A DNA stretch of 64,000 bases from CAYRFQ01 sp964423615 (GTDB lineage: Bacteria; Planctomycetota; Planctomycetia; Gemmatales; Gemmataceae). Location: NCBI GenBank assembly GCA_964423615.1, contig CAYRFQ010000035.1:5273-69272 (forward strand), read 5' to 3'. The notes beneath the pieces were generated by a model. That model was given only the letters and a program-made list of their open reading frames with translations, ran no database searches and was not told the DNA's origin. Position 1 is the first letter of the stretch, and the number at the start of each line of letters is the position of its first letter. A program made the position numbers and the translations under genes. This document shows, one piece after another, positions 25,413 to 34,251 of the stretch.

Positions 25413-27443
25413 CTATTTCTCTCGACGTTCGCGAAGCGCCGTGACGAGTAGGCTGGCGAACGCCTGGCCATCCTCGGGGTCTCGGGCCGTTATGACGTTT
25501 CCGTTGCGGTACACACGATCGCCCAAGTCTTTCGCACCAAAGTGGCTCACTTCTAGCCCTTGTTGTTGGGTCAATTTGTCACACCAAGCGACTCGGCAGT
25601 TCTTCAAAATGTCATGATCCCCAAGCACTTGTTGGCCCGTGCAAATCGCCGCCACGATTTGGTTGTTCTGCTGGAAAGCGTGCAAGACGTGGCCGACCTG
25701 TTGAAAATGGCTCCCGCCTTTGCAGTAGTCTCCGGTCTTCCAGCCTCCGAAGACGATCGCGTCGTACTCCTTGGCGTCGAAGTCGTGGGTGAGGACTTTT
25801 TCGACCCTTACCTTACTTCCTTCCTTTGCGAACTTCGATGGCGTACACCATCCAGCTTTGTTCGCTGCGACGTGAACCTCGATTCCCTTCTTGACGAGGT
25901 CGTCGCGAATGGGTTCGAAGTCTTTCGGCCAATAGTCTTGGTAGGGCAGAACGTAGAGCACTTTGGGTTTCGAACCGGACGGAGGAGTTGGCTGGGACGG
26001 TTTTTTGTGTTGGGGTGTTGGGGTGTTGGACGAGGGGCCGTGTGACTCCTTTGAGCCCTTTTCGGGATTCGTCGCCACGAGTTGGTCGGTTGATCCCAAG
26101 TTTGCGTAACCGGAAACGATCGCGAACCCGATTCCAACGAGCAACGTCAAAACGGCAGCTGCAACGCCGATCCAAATCGGAAATCGTTTTCGTTTTTTTC
26201 CTGGAGCCACGGGGAGGCCTTCTTGCGAGGCCGTCAAGTGAGCTACGGGGACAGCCAGTTCGGTCGCGGAGTGTTCTTGTTTGGAAGGGAGTTGCGGCAG
26301 GACGGGAGCCGTCTGTGGTATGGAAACGGCAGAAGCCGTCTTGCTGAACGGCAGCAAAATCCTCGACACATGAGCGGGAGTTTGGTAGCGGTCGGTGGGC
26401 TTTTTGGCCAACAGCTTATTCAAGACGGCGATGACCTCCAGCGGTACGTCGTTGCGGTGATGCTCGACGGGGGTTGGTCGGGCTTCGGCGTGTTTGAGCA
26501 ACTTTTGCATGGCCGAACCTCCTGGGAATGGAGGCTGCCCTGTGAGCATGTGATACATCGTACAGCCAAGGCTGTAGAGGTCGCATCGCTGATCGACGTC
26601 GCGTGAACTCTGGGCTTGTTCGGGAGCCATATAGTCGGGTGTGCCGATAACGATATTGAATTGAGTTAACGTTTTTTCTTTCGTGCGCAAGGCGGTTTGG
26701 CGGGTCTCAGCGACGATGCGAGCGAGCCCGAAATCCAAAATCTTGATACGCCCGTCCCGAGTGAGCATGAGGTTGTGCGGCTTGATGTCGCGGTGGACCA
26801 TGCCGAGGTCGTGGGCGTGTTGGAGGCCATTGGCAGCCTGGACGACGTAGTTGCAAACGTGACCGACCGGAAGCGGTCCGTGTTTCTGGATGACTTTATC
26901 AAGACTTTGTCCGTCGACGTACTCCATCACAAGGAAGTGGCGTTCTCCGGCCTGGTCGGCATCGAAGGCATTGACGATGTTGGGGTGAGAAAGTCGGGCG
27001 GCGGCTCGTACCTCTCGATGGAACCGGCCCAGGGCCATTGGGTTGGCTGTGTATTCGGGGTTAATGACTTTCAAAGCCACGGTCCGTTCCATCATTCGAT
27101 GGTATCCCTTGAAGACCACACCCATTCCACCGCGTCCGAGGACCTGGGCCACCTCGTAACGGGGATGATTTCTCAACTCGGGAGGAACTTCGATCGTTTC
27201 GGTCTTGGGACCATGGCCGATGTTCGCAGTGGGGACCGCGTCGGTCAGCGCGGTGTAGCTAGCGGCCTCCTTGGCTTGCCGAGCCAGGTCAACGACCGTG
27301 TCGTTCTGCACGGCGGCCAATGTACGACAACATTGCTCGCACACGGAAATGTGTTCGGCTACCTGTTCCAACTCACGCGGAGGAAGCAATCCGAGGCAGA
27401 AGGCCTCTAGTTGCTCGCCGGTGGGGTGCGTTCGGGAGGTCAT
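25413..27443 (-). CDS. Ser/Thr kinase fused to a DJ-1/PfpI domain
   Basis: 676 residues with four parts. (1) Residues 1-50: a zf-HC2-like finger (EHISVCEQCCRTL, H-x3-C-x2-C). (2) About 90-355: a complete Hanks-type kinase with glycine loop VLGRGGMGVVFKG, invariant Lys in VALKVI, catalytic MVHRDIKPHNLML, ILDFGLAR, and GTPDYMAPEQ. (3) About 425-450: one membrane helix (WIGVAAAVLTLLVGIGFAIV) followed by a Pro/Ser-rich linker. (4) About 495-676: a DJ-1/PfpI-type domain beginning KVLYVLPYQDYWPKDFEPIR, with YDAIVFGGWKTGD and the cysteine elbow IVAAICTGQQVLG. The kinase faces the cytoplasm and the PfpI module should face outside. PfpI-fold proteins act as glyoxalases, deglycases, chaperones or hydrolases; here it may be a sensor. 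The start has AAGGAA upstream. Confidence 0.9.
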   Translation of the reverse strand: MTSRTHPTGEQLEAFCLGLLPPRELEQVAEHISVCEQCCRTLAAVQNDTVVDLARQAKEAASYTALTDAVPTANIGHGPKTETIEVPPELRNHPRYEVAQVLGRGGMGVVFKGYHRMMERTVALKVINPEYTANPMALGRFHREVRAAARLSHPNIVNAFDADQAGERHFLVMEYVDGQSLDKVIQKHGPLPVGHVCNYVVQAANGLQHAHDLGMVHRDIKPHNLMLTRDGRIKILDFGLARIVAETRQTALRTKEKTLTQFNIVIGTPDYMAPEQAQSSRDVDQRCDLYSLGCTMYHMLTGQPPFPGGSAMQKLLKHAEARPTPVEHHRNDVPLEVIAVLNKLLAKKPTDRYQTPAHVSRILLPFSKTASAVSIPQTAPVLPQLPSKQEHSATELAVPVAHLTASQEGLPVAPGKKRKRFPIWIGVAAAVLTLLVGIGFAIVSGYANLGSTDQLVATNPEKGSKESHGPSSNTPTPQHKKPSQPTPPSGSKPKVLYVLPYQDYWPKDFEPIRDDLVKKGIEVHVAANKAGWCTPSKFAKEGSKVRVEKVLTHDFDAKEYDAIVFGGWKTGDYCKGGSHFQQVGHVLHAFQQNNQIVAAICTGQQVLGDHDILKNCRVAWCDKLTQQQGLEVSHFGAKDLGDRVYRNGNVITARDPEDGQAFASLLVTALRERREK

Positions 27444-27536
27444 TTCCGCAAGTTCCTTCGTTGTTGGCCCAAGAACGTGTTACCCAGTGTGTAGGCCGCT
27501 TTGCTCCTGTTTGGCCTTCTGTTCTGAGGGGAGAAG

Positions 27537-27728
27537 GGCAAATGAGTGTCGTGTTTGTTTTGGTTCTTTGAGTTCCGTGGGTTTCCACTCACGGCTAGGA
27601 TCTATCGCCGCTTCGGGGCTCATTATTCAAGACACGACATTCAAGACACGCCACTGGTTTCTCCGTCCGCCCGAGCGGGGAGAAGGACTTTGAGTACGAA
27701 AAGTTTGTACCCAATACAAGTGAGAACC
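27537..27728. repeat. Dispersed repeat family B copy 4
   Basis: AGTGTCGTGTTTG at the left, then a central TTTCCACTCACGGCTAGGAT, TCAAGACACGACATTC at the right and the tail GGGGAGAAGGACTTTGAG and TGTACCCAATACAAG shared with copy 2. It fills the gap between the kinase-PfpI start and the miaB stop. No gene is present. Confidence 0.62.
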
Positions 27729-27731
27729 GCT

Positions 27732-29255
27732 CTATTCTCCGGGCATCACCAACGGCAGACTGATTCGCTGGTCCGTCTCGGTTTGTGGAAGCGCGCAACC
27801 ACCATCCGTGCAGCTGGTTTCGGGTTCGAAAAATCGATCGTTTTCGACGCCGGTTTGTTCGCCCGTGACGATGTGGCCGAAGAGGGTGAAGGCGGTAGCC
27901 TCTTTGATGTGGACTGGAATGATGTGGCCGATGAGTCGCGGGTTTCCGTCGAAAACGACGATGTGGTCGGTGTTCGTGCGTCCGCTCAATTGGGCAGGAC
28001 CGGACGAGTTTTCGCTCTCCCCCGCTTTCAAGGCGTTCTTGCTGAAGCCCTCGACCAAGATGTCCACGGTTTCGTCGATTCGTGTTTGGTGGTCTTCGAG
28101 GCTGATGGCGTTTTGGATGGCGAGGAGTTCGTTGTTGCGGCGTTTCTTGACGTCGTCGGGGACGTCGTCCTCGAACAGGTCGTGGCCCTTGGTGCCGGGA
28201 CGGGTGCTGTATTTGAAGATGAAGCTGTTTTTGAAACGGCCATAGCGAACGAGGTCGCAGGTCTTTTCGAAGGATTCTTCGGTCTCGCCGCAGAAGCCCA
28301 CGATGAAGTCGCTGCTGATGGCGACGCCGGAGACTTTCTCGCGGCAGCGGTCGAGCATGTCGCGGTATCGTTCGACCGTGTACATTCGCTTCATGCGTTT
28401 GAGGACTTCGTTGCAACCGGATTGGGCGGGGACGTGGAAGTATTTGCTGACCTTCGGCAAGTCGTTGACGGCGTCGAGCAAGTCGTCGGTCATGTCGTTG
28501 GGGAAGTTCGTGACGAACTTGATTCGCTCGATGCCTTCGGTGTCGTGAATCTTGTAGAGCAAGTCCGAGAGGCGGAACCTGCGTCCGTCGTCCATGTCGT
28601 GTTTGTAGCTGTTGACTGTCTGGCCGAGGAGTGTGACTTCCTTGCAGCCTTCGCGCGAGAGTTGGACGACTTCCCTGGCGATGTGGTCGGGGTGTCGGCT
28701 TTGTTCGGGGCCACGAGTGGCCGGGACGATGCAATACGTGCAAAATTTGTCGCAGCCGATCATGATGCGGACGAACGCCTGGTGCGGTGTGGGACGCATG
28801 GTCGGGTCGCGCATCGGGTCGTAGCTTTCGAAGCTCTCCTCGACTTCGTGGCGGGCGTCGCTGCGTGAGAGGCTCAGGGCCATTTGGAGTTTGCCGGTCT
28901 TTTTGACTTCGTCGATCAGTTCGGGCAATTGCGAGAGTTGTCCGGTTCCGCAGATGATGTCGACGTGGGGGGCTCGTCGCTTGATGAGTTGTTGGTCTTT
29001 TTGGGCCATGCACCCGAGGACGCCGACGACCTTGTCGGGGTAGTGTTCTTTGTGTCCTCGGACTCGCCCGAGGGCGCTGTAGATTTTGTCTTCGGCGTGT
29101 TGGCGGACGCTACAGGTGTTGTACAAGATGACGTCGGCTTCTTTGTACGAATAAACCAACTCATACCCGCGGCGACGGAGTGTCCCCACGACCAGTTCGC
29201 TGTCGAGGACGTTCATTTGGCAACCGACGGTTTCGATGTAGAGCTTTGGTTTCAT
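27732..29255 (-). CDS. miaB: tRNA-2-methylthio-N6-dimethylallyladenosine synthase
   Basis: 507 residues from the ATG at 29255 (CGGAGATC upstream). The N-terminal UPF0004 domain starts KLYIETVGCQMNVLDSELV and has the remaining iron-sulfur cysteines in YNTCSVRQHAEDK and GVLGCMAQ. The radical-SAM core carries CDKFCTYCIVPATRG (CxxxCxxC), and a TRAM-like C-terminal domain follows (RIDETVDILVEGFSK, GHIIPVHIKEATAFTLFGHI). The enzyme methylthiolates i6A37 of tRNAs reading UNN codons. The C-terminus has an extra roughly 40-residue tail with two cysteines (ETSCTDGGCALP). The upstream leader holds a hairpin at 29351-29404. Confidence 0.95.
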   Translation of the reverse strand: MKPKLYIETVGCQMNVLDSELVVGTLRRRGYELVYSYKEADVILYNTCSVRQHAEDKIYSALGRVRGHKEHYPDKVVGVLGCMAQKDQQLIKRRAPHVDIICGTGQLSQLPELIDEVKKTGKLQMALSLSRSDARHEVEESFESYDPMRDPTMRPTPHQAFVRIMIGCDKFCTYCIVPATRGPEQSRHPDHIAREVVQLSREGCKEVTLLGQTVNSYKHDMDDGRRFRLSDLLYKIHDTEGIERIKFVTNFPNDMTDDLLDAVNDLPKVSKYFHVPAQSGCNEVLKRMKRMYTVERYRDMLDRCREKVSGVAISSDFIVGFCGETEESFEKTCDLVRYGRFKNSFIFKYSTRPGTKGHDLFEDDVPDDVKKRRNNELLAIQNAISLEDHQTRIDETVDILVEGFSKNALKAGESENSSGPAQLSGRTNTDHIVVFDGNPRLIGHIIPVHIKEATAFTLFGHIVTGEQTGVENDRFFEPETSCTDGGCALPQTETDQRISLPLVMPGE

Positions 29256-29350
29256 GATCTCCGCGCGACCTTTGTTCGTTCGATTTTTCGCGCAACGTCC
29301 TTTCTCAGTTCGGTGTCGGATGGCGATGATTGCTCCGACAAGAAGTTGGT

Positions 29351-29404
29351 TTGTGTGTGGTGAGAGTGTGACAATCTCTCGACACTCTAAGGATACACAC
29401 ACAA
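29351..29404 (-). promoter_or_regulatory. Hairpin in the miaB leader
   Basis: TTGTGTGTG (29351-29359) pairs with CACACACAA (29396-29404), and AGAGTGT pairs with ACACTCT inside. It lies about 100 bp upstream of the miaB start and would be in its 5' leader if transcription begins further right. No function can be read from it. Confidence 0.4.
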
Positions 29405-29521
29405 GAGTAGATTTTCAGTATCTCCTGTGCTGCGAGGGGGTGTCGGAGAAAGGAGGGACGCGTCTGCGTTGGTCGTGGGAGATCTTGTTGTTGCCGTGGG
29501 CGGTCGGATCAAGACTCATTA

Positions 29522-29663
29522 CCTGGCCATTCTGACCAGGCTACGATGAAGTTGGCTTTCAGCCAAAAATCAGTGCTTCGCTCCCCGCGCAGGTCTCAAT
29601 ACGAGTTTCTACCAGTTCGGTGGGTTCCCACCCACGGCCAGGATCTTTTGCCCCTGCGGGGCT
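29522..29663. repeat. 142-bp direct repeat, left copy (contains family B core)
   Basis: From CCTGGCCATTCTGACCAGG to TGCCCCTGCGGGGCT, this is base-for-base identical to 33589-33730. It includes a TTGGCTTTCAGCCAA hairpin and, at its right half, the core of repeat family B (TTCCCACCCACGGCCAGGAT). The family B sequence continues to about 29690 (AAAACATGACACG). The two copies bracket the WD40-kinase gene. Confidence 0.85.
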
Positions 29664-29774
29664 GAAAGTCGAAAACATGACACGTATTTCTCCGATCGTC
29701 TCAACGGCAGGAAAGCCTCCAAAACAACAACAAAAAGGTCCAAAGGCGTATTGAGCCGTCGCACGCCAAAAGGG

Positions 29775-32700
29775 TCACTTGGATTTGCTTTTGTGTTTGT
29801 CCAATCGTAGGACATAGATGGTGGAGTTTCCGTTGGCAGTGATCAGGTGGCGACTGTCCGGAGCGAACGTGACCTCTTCTACGACTCCGTCGAATTGCCA
29901 GTGGTAAAGCCGTTGGCCGGTCTGGACGTCCCAAACGTGGACATTGGAACCACCGGATGCCGCCAACAGCTTGCCATCGGGGCTGTACGTGATGCTTGAG
30001 TGAAAGCGCCACCAACGGTGTCCCCCGCTGTTCGGCAAAATCCTCAGGGCTCTCTTGTTGTTGGGGTCGAGGAGATGAATTGCCTCACCGCGCATGACCA
30101 CAGCCAATTCTTGGCCATCGGGGCGGAAGGCAAGGCGAACGACCTCACGCGACATGGATTTGCTGCGGATTTCTTTGCCTGTGTCGGCGTCCCACAGTTT
30201 TAGCAGTCCTTTTCGGTCTTTGGTGCCTCCTCCGGAAGCGAGCACTTTGCCATCGGGGCTGAAAGCGACGTCATGCCTAAGCCCAACAGCTGGTTGGTTG
30301 AGTTTGTGCAGGAGTTTCTTTGTTTCCAAGTCCCAGATGGTTGCGGTGCCGTACTCGGAGCTGACGGCGATTCGTTTGTTGTCGGGGTGAAGGGCCATGT
30401 TGGACCACGATCCTGCTCCTGTCGAAAAGCGTTGCAAGTTCACACCTTTTCTGACGTCCCAAACGGAAATCGCGCCGCTACCCCCGTTCACAACGACCTT
30501 GCTGCCATTGGACGTGAACGTGACATCAGCCCCCATGCCAACACCGCTTGGCAACCTTTTGACTTGCTTTCGTTTCCGGACGTCCCACAAGCGTGTAAGC
30601 CCGTCTTTATTGTTGGAGGCGATCCACTCTCCGTTGGGGCTGACGGCGACCGAGGTAGTCTGTCCTCGGGGTTGTGGGCGAGCGAGGATGTCTTTCCTGG
30701 TCGCCAGGTCGAAGATTTCCAGGTAGTTGGAACCTCTGGCGAGGAATTTCCCATCGGGGCTGAAAGCGAGTGCGTGTGTATTACCAAGTGATGATTTTAA
30801 CGTGAGAGGGGGTTCTTTCGTTTTGAGGTTTCGGACGGTCAGGCCTCGTGGAACGCCGTAGGCCAGGAGGTGCTCGCCTTTCGGATTGACTCCGAAGGCC
30901 ACGCGGTTGCTGGCAGCTCCAGCGGCAGGGAACGGTCCTTTCTTTTTGCCCGTGTCGACATCCCATAGAATCAGGTTGCCTCTCCCCCCACCGGTTGTCG
31001 ACAAGGAGGCCAACAGTTTGCTATCGGGACTGAAGGCGATGTCGAGGAGTCTGTCTTTGTGCTTGAACGTATGGACTTGCGTGCCGTCCTGGGCGTCCCA
31101 GAGAATGACGGTTTGATCTTCGCTGGCCGAGGCCAACCATTTGCCATCGGGGCTGTAAGCTAGACGTGTGATCCGCTTCGTGTGGCCTTCCAGAGTTTGT
31201 AATTTGGTATTTTTATCGACATCCCAAATCTCAACGAGATTGTCCCTCACACTCGCAACGTGCTTGTTGTCGGGGCTTACAGAAAAATATGGATACCCAG
31301 GCGCCTGCAATGTCTTGATTAGCTTACCCGTTTCGCCGTTCCACAGGCCAATTCCGCCTCCGTACCCCGTAAACAAGATTTTCCCATCCGCAGAGAACAC
31401 TGCTTCGCGGTGACCACCCGGCAAAGCAAACATCTGCTTGCCTGTCTTGCGGTCCCAAACTCGAGTGTGGCGTCCATCGTGACCCGGAACCGTGGCAACG
31501 CGTTCCCCGTCCGGACTGAAGGCAATGGACTGGACGCTGCCAGACCACCCCTGCCAGCGACTGTCTCCGAGGACGGCCACCAACTCCTTGGGAGTTTTTC
31601 CGGTGTTGTGGTCGATGGCCATCTGCAATTCATACGGGTCGATGTCCGAACGCTTCAGGTGAGCGAAGGGATTGGGAGGGAGCGGGATCACTGAGATTGT
31701 GATTTTGTTTTTTTCCTTGATGGTGAAGTTCGCGGGAGTGACTTCGAACAGGTCGGCCTTCTCGGTCAGTTCGAGCGTGTACTCGCCTGGCTCCAACTCG
31801 AACTTCCGTGGCGTCGCCGATGCGATGATGGTTTTGCCGTTTTTGCGAATCGCGAACTTGAGCTTTGGGTCGACGGACTGGATCAGCAATACACCTTTGG
31901 ACTTCGTTGGCGGAGGTCCTGGGGGAAGCGGTGGAGTTGGGTCCGTTGGCGTGAGAAACAAACTCGGCCCATACACTGCCCCGACGATTCCCAACACGAC
32001 CAACATCACCAACGCCAACGCCCCGCCGATCCAAAGCCCAGAGCCCTTCGGTTTTTTGGCCGTAGGAACGGGCACCTTCTTGACCCCGGCAACAGGCGGA
32101 GTGGCCTCGGTCCGTGCGTCTTCTTCTTGGAGCTTGGCCAATCGCTCGATGACCTCCTCCGCCGAGGCCGGGCGATCCGAAGGATTCTTCTCTAACAACT
32201 CATGAATCAAATCGGCCAAACCAACGGGGACCTTCGGATTGAGAGACTCCACTCGCTTGGGAGGATCGGCCACAATGGACATCCTCACGGCAAACGAGTT
32301 CCCGCCCTGAAACGGCAACTGGCGCGTAGACATCCGGTACAACACACAACCCAGACTGAACAAGTCCGTGCGGGGGTCGAGTTCCTGAGCCGTGGCCTGC
32401 TGCGGGGACATGTAAGCGGCCGTGCCCAACACGACATTCTTGCCCGTCAAATCGATTTCTTCTCCACTGGTCGCACGGGCCAAACCGAAGTCGAGAATCT
32501 TGACGTTGCCCAACCACGACTCGCCCGCTTCGGGAGCGTCCTTCTTTTCGATCCAGATGTTGGCGGGCTTGATGTCTCTGTGGATCAAATCCTTGTTATG
32601 GGCTGCCGCCAACCCTTCGGCCGTTTCTTTGCCCAAACGCAAAATCTCGGCGATCGACAGGATGCCTTCGCGTCGGAGTCTTGCGTCGAGCGTTTCGCCT

Positions 32701-33392
32701 TGCAACAGAGGCATCACGACGTAGGGAATGTCGCCATCCTCGCCGACTTGATAGATGGGCACGACACGACTGTGCTCGACGGCGGCAGCGGAACGCGCCT
32801 CACGCAAGAATCGCTCGCGGGCGGTTTCGGAGGCTCCCAGATCCGGCAGCATGACCTTGATGGCGACGGCCCGGTGGAGCTTGGTGTCTTCGCCGAGCAG
32901 GACCATGCCCATGCCGCCCTTGCCGAGCACTTTGAGGATGCGGAAGTCTCCCAGGCGTCCGAGTTCGTCGGGTTCTTCGGGCGGATGCAGGAACGATAAA
33001 TCGTGGGCTTTTTTGGGGGGATCGTTGGGCGTGTCGGGATCGCTGTGGGATTCGGAGATTTCTTGAGTGGGTCGTTCTTCGGACGGTTCCAATCCCTTTT
33101 TGACTCGTTCGGCTATTTCGTACAGTTGCGAGGAGTCCATGCGAGGGGACTCGTTGGGGAGATCTTGGGTGGAAGGTTGGACTTCGGGAGCTTCGGGCGC
33201 CCGATGCGTGGGTTGCTCGGGTGTGCCTTTCCGTCCCGCGAAAACGGCGTCTCCGGAAGCCTCGGAGGATTCGGTTTTGGCGATATCCTCGGGTATGGTG
33301 AGGATGTGTTGACACTTTTGGCACCGGAGTTTTTTTCCGGCCCACTCGGGTTTGGTTCGATAGCGAGCTTGGCACTTTGGGCAAGTGATCAT
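29775..33392 (-). CDS. Ser/Thr kinase with zinc ribbon and 14 WD40-like repeats
   Basis: 1205 residues from the ATG at 33392 (MITCPKCQARYRTKPEWAGK); a TTG 12 bases upstream is the alternative. Residues 3-35 form a zinc ribbon with two CPKC/CQKC knuckles. After a Pro/Glu-rich linker, the kinase spans about 145-410 (KVLGKGGMGMVLLGED, AVAIKVML, LIHRDIKPANIWIE, ILDFGLAR, AYMSPQQATAQE). One membrane helix lies near 445-470 (GLWIGGALALVMLVVLGIVG). The extracytoplasmic part begins with a PEGA-like segment (KFELEPGEYTLELTEKADLF) and then has 14 repeats of the SPDGK...LWD type, enough for two seven-bladed propellers. Such kinases are typical of planctomycetes; ligands and targets are unknown. The gene lies between two identical 142-bp repeats. 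Confidence 0.93.
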   Translation of the reverse strand: MITCPKCQARYRTKPEWAGKKLRCQKCQHILTIPEDIAKTESSEASGDAVFAGRKGTPEQPTHRAPEAPEVQPSTQDLPNESPRMDSSQLYEIAERVKKGLEPSEERPTQEISESHSDPDTPNDPPKKAHDLSFLHPPEEPDELGRLGDFRILKVLGKGGMGMVLLGEDTKLHRAVAIKVMLPDLGASETARERFLREARSAAAVEHSRVVPIYQVGEDGDIPYVVMPLLQGETLDARLRREGILSIAEILRLGKETAEGLAAAHNKDLIHRDIKPANIWIEKKDAPEAGESWLGNVKILDFGLARATSGEEIDLTGKNVVLGTAAYMSPQQATAQELDPRTDLFSLGCVLYRMSTRQLPFQGGNSFAVRMSIVADPPKRVESLNPKVPVGLADLIHELLEKNPSDRPASAEEVIERLAKLQEEDARTEATPPVAGVKKVPVPTAKKPKGSGLWIGGALALVMLVVLGIVGAVYGPSLFLTPTDPTPPLPPGPPPTKSKGVLLIQSVDPKLKFAIRKNGKTIIASATPRKFELEPGEYTLELTEKADLFEVTPANFTIKEKNKITISVIPLPPNPFAHLKRSDIDPYELQMAIDHNTGKTPKELVAVLGDSRWQGWSGSVQSIAFSPDGERVATVPGHDGRHTRVWDRKTGKQMFALPGGHREAVFSADGKILFTGYGGGIGLWNGETGKLIKTLQAPGYPYFSVSPDNKHVASVRDNLVEIWDVDKNTKLQTLEGHTKRITRLAYSPDGKWLASASEDQTVILWDAQDGTQVHTFKHKDRLLDIAFSPDSKLLASLSTTGGGRGNLILWDVDTGKKKGPFPAAGAASNRVAFGVNPKGEHLLAYGVPRGLTVRNLKTKEPPLTLKSSLGNTHALAFSPDGKFLARGSNYLEIFDLATRKDILARPQPRGQTTSVAVSPNGEWIASNNKDGLTRLWDVRKRKQVKRLPSGVGMGADVTFTSNGSKVVVNGGSGAISVWDVRKGVNLQRFSTGAGSWSNMALHPDNKRIAVSSEYGTATIWDLETKKLLHKLNQPAVGLRHDVAFSPDGKVLASGGGTKDRKGLLKLWDADTGKEIRSKSMSREVVRLAFRPDGQELAVVMRGEAIHLLDPNNKRALRILPNSGGHRWWRFHSSITYSPDGKLLAASGGSNVHVWDVQTGQRLYHWQFDGVVEEVTFAPDSRHLITANGNSTIYVLRLDKHKSKSK

Positions 33393-33588
33393 CGGCGAGT
33401 CCAATCGCTGTCGGTGAAGACGGGATATATTGTAGGAACAATTATTTATAGCAAATTAGTGAAATGTGTCATTGTTTCCTTTAGGAAAGCGGGTGCTCTT
33501 GGGGATTTTGGAATGGTGGAGTTTTTATTCAGGACAAGGCGGCTGATGCAAGGGGTCTTGATCGGCTCAGGGACGAGACGCTCAAGTG

Positions 33589-33730
33589 CCTGGCCATTCT
33601 GACCAGGCTACGATGAAGTTGGCTTTCAGCCAAAAATCAGTGCTTCGCTCCCCGCGCAGGTCTCAATACGAGTTTCTACCAGTTCGGTGGGTTCCCACCC
33701 ACGGCCAGGATCTTTTGCCCCTGCGGGGCT
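33589..33730. repeat. 142-bp direct repeat, right copy (contains family B core)
   Basis: Identical over its whole length to 29522-29663 and in the same orientation. Beyond GGGGCT the two diverge immediately (TCCAAAGCC here), so the right end of family B is missing in this copy. It lies 197 bp upstream of the kinase start. Confidence 0.85.
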
Positions 33731-34251
33731 TCCAAAGCCAAGAAGCGATTCGTATTTGTTCGACTGCCCGAGTGTGCTGGCTACCTTTGTCAGATTGGCG
33801 GACGGCACACGGAGTGGGCGTGCTATTTGAAGCGAAGCTCTGAAAAAGAAATTTTAGGTAGATGCGGCATTTTTGTGAAAATGACACGGCGGCAAATCCT
33901 ATTATCTTATGTGGGGTTGCGCGCAGAGGTGGTAAATGACCGCAAAATCAGGCGAAAACGCTGTTTTTCGCGAAATTTGTCATACCTGATTTGCGTAAGC
34001 TGTTGAAATGCTTGAAGATATGGAAATAGAGGTGGCGCAGAAAAGTGCAAGAATGGTGCAGGTTTACTGCAGAAAGTATGCAGGTTTATGTCATTTTTAT
34101 GTCAAAAAGCTGCAGATTTGTGTCAGAAAATTGTCGGTTTGGGAGGTCGGCGGACATCGGAGGTCATGGACGGATGCTGTTTCGGAAAAAAAAATCCGTC
34201 CTGGAAATTTTGTTTGGAGTGTGGGAAAGGCAGAACCTCTTGCTGGGCCTT
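33731..34251. other. AT-rich gap with nested hairpins and short direct repeats
   Basis: No gene is seen. GCAAAATCAGG (33942 on) pairs with CCTGATTTGC (to about 33996) around an inner GCGAAAA/TTTTTCGC. TGCAGGTTTA occurs at 34057-34066 and 34079-34088, with a variant TGCAGATTTG at 34111-34120, and TTTATGTCA twice plus TTTGTGTCA once follow among them. GGACGGAT (34168-34175) pairs with ATCCGTCC (34194-34201) across an A-run loop. The stretch is clearly more AT-rich than the genes around it. Confidence 0.5.

Noticed and set aside
27546..28868. 440-codon plus-strand frame opposite miaB
   Set aside because: Val/Asp/Glu/Phe-rich antisense translation of miaB, whose motifs are unambiguous; the first part comes from repeat B.
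34057..34120. Iterons of a replication origin
   Set aside because: Three short units with irregular spacing, no DnaA-box cluster and no dnaA, dnaN or rep gene nearby.
34168..34201. Intrinsic terminator after agmatine deiminase
   Set aside because: The 8-bp stem is perfect, but the homopolymer run lies in the loop rather than after the stem for the minus-strand transcript.
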